Of a stretch of DNA of 14,165 nt, positions 13,989 through 14,165 are shown in pieces. The translations under genes were made by a program, and so were the position numbers. Under the pieces are notes generated by a model that was not told the origin of the DNA, did no database searches, and saw nothing but the letters and a program-made list of their open reading frames with translations. The stretch covers positions 1 to 14,165 of the forward strand of contig JAQXLO010000262.1 in assembly GCA_029012165.1 (NCBI GenBank), given 5' to 3'. Source of the DNA: Oscillospiraceae bacterium. GTDB taxonomy: Bacteria; Bacillota; Clostridia; Oscillospirales; Acutalibacteraceae. The number at the start of each line of letters is the position of its first letter. The stretch's first letter is position 1.

Positions 13989-14165
13989 ATGGAAAAGAAA
14001 GAAATGGTATACGAGGGCAAGGCCAAAAAGGTCTTTGCGACAGACGACGAAAATCTTGTTATCGTTTCCTATAAAGACGATGCAACCGCTTTCAACGGAC
14101 TGAAAAAAGGTCAGATTGAGGGCAAGGGCGCCATCAACAACAAGATGAGTAATATGCTTATGCAG
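13989..14165 (+). CDS. purC: SAICAR synthetase PurC, N-terminal part (3' end outside window)
   Basis: PurC ligates aspartate to CAIR to form SAICAR in de novo purine synthesis, using ATP. Only the first 59 codons are present. ATG 13989 follows GGGAG (13976-13980). The family-defining start MxxxxxxYEGKAKKVF, the strand ENLVIVSYKDDATAFNG and the segment KGAINNKMS are all present and match the usual PurC N-terminus without indels. The gene has its own promoter and leader and probably opens a pur operon. The link with the xpt importer cluster upstream is functional only; they are separate transcription units. Confidence 0.95.
   Translation, partial: MEKKEMVYEGKAKKVFATDDENLVIVSYKDDATAFNGLKKGQIEGKGAINNKMSNMLMQ

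Overview
The window reads as a chromosomal segment from a low-to-mid GC Gram-positive anaerobe of the class Clostridia, probably an Oscillospiraceae/Ruminococcaceae-type gut commensal. The reasons are strong AGGAGG ribosome binding sites, several TTG/GTG starts, a Clostridia-type lipoprotein signal, sigma-A promoters close to TTGACA-N17-TATAAT, and gene families (BMP nucleoside importer next to xpt, Gram-positive SecB, tsaE-tsaB, rpiB, upp) typical of that group. The species cannot be named from sequence alone. No rRNA, tRNA, CRISPR array, insertion sequence or prophage gene was seen. No gene-free stretch exceeds 300 bases.

Layout. (1) 2-673: the 3' end of a GH27 alpha-galactosidase. (2) 717-6467: a purine salvage and import operon consisting of xpt, a BMP-family lipoprotein, a double-NBD ABC ATPase and two permeases. 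It has its own promoter, a strong hairpin after the binding-protein gene and a terminator at the end. (3) 6493-7628: a small ORF of uncertain reality behind a sporulation-like promoter, a SecB-type export chaperone, and a ferritin-like helical-bundle protein whose ribosome binding site lies in a predicted hairpin. This block ends in a long bidirectional terminator. (4) 7628-8865: rodA/ftsW-type SEDS gene on the minus strand. (5) 8876-11200: plus-strand operon tsaE-tsaB-rpiB-upp, divergent from rodA, ending in a terminator. (6) 11257-12234: a WbpP-like UDP-GlcNAc 4-epimerase. (7) 12272-13873: a secreted, probably membrane-anchored metallophosphoesterase of the purple-acid-phosphatase type with its own consensus promoter. 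(8) 13880-14165: promoter, structured leader and first 59 codons of purC, probably the beginning of a purine biosynthesis operon that runs out of the window.

How the parts fit. Nucleotide metabolism recurs: purine base or nucleoside import plus Xpt salvage, ribose-5-phosphate isomerisation (RpiB), uracil salvage (Upp) and de novo purine synthesis (PurC). All of them consume PRPP or feed its supply. The remainder is housekeeping: tRNA t6A modification (TsaE, TsaB), cell-wall elongation or septation (RodA/FtsW), protein export (SecB) and sugar-nucleotide epimerisation.

No clear new multi-gene system is visible. The items most worth a second look are non-coding: the hairpin masking the ribosome binding site at 7103-7142, the overlapping alternative stems in the purC leader at 13924-13964, and the small ORF that runs 86 bases into secB.
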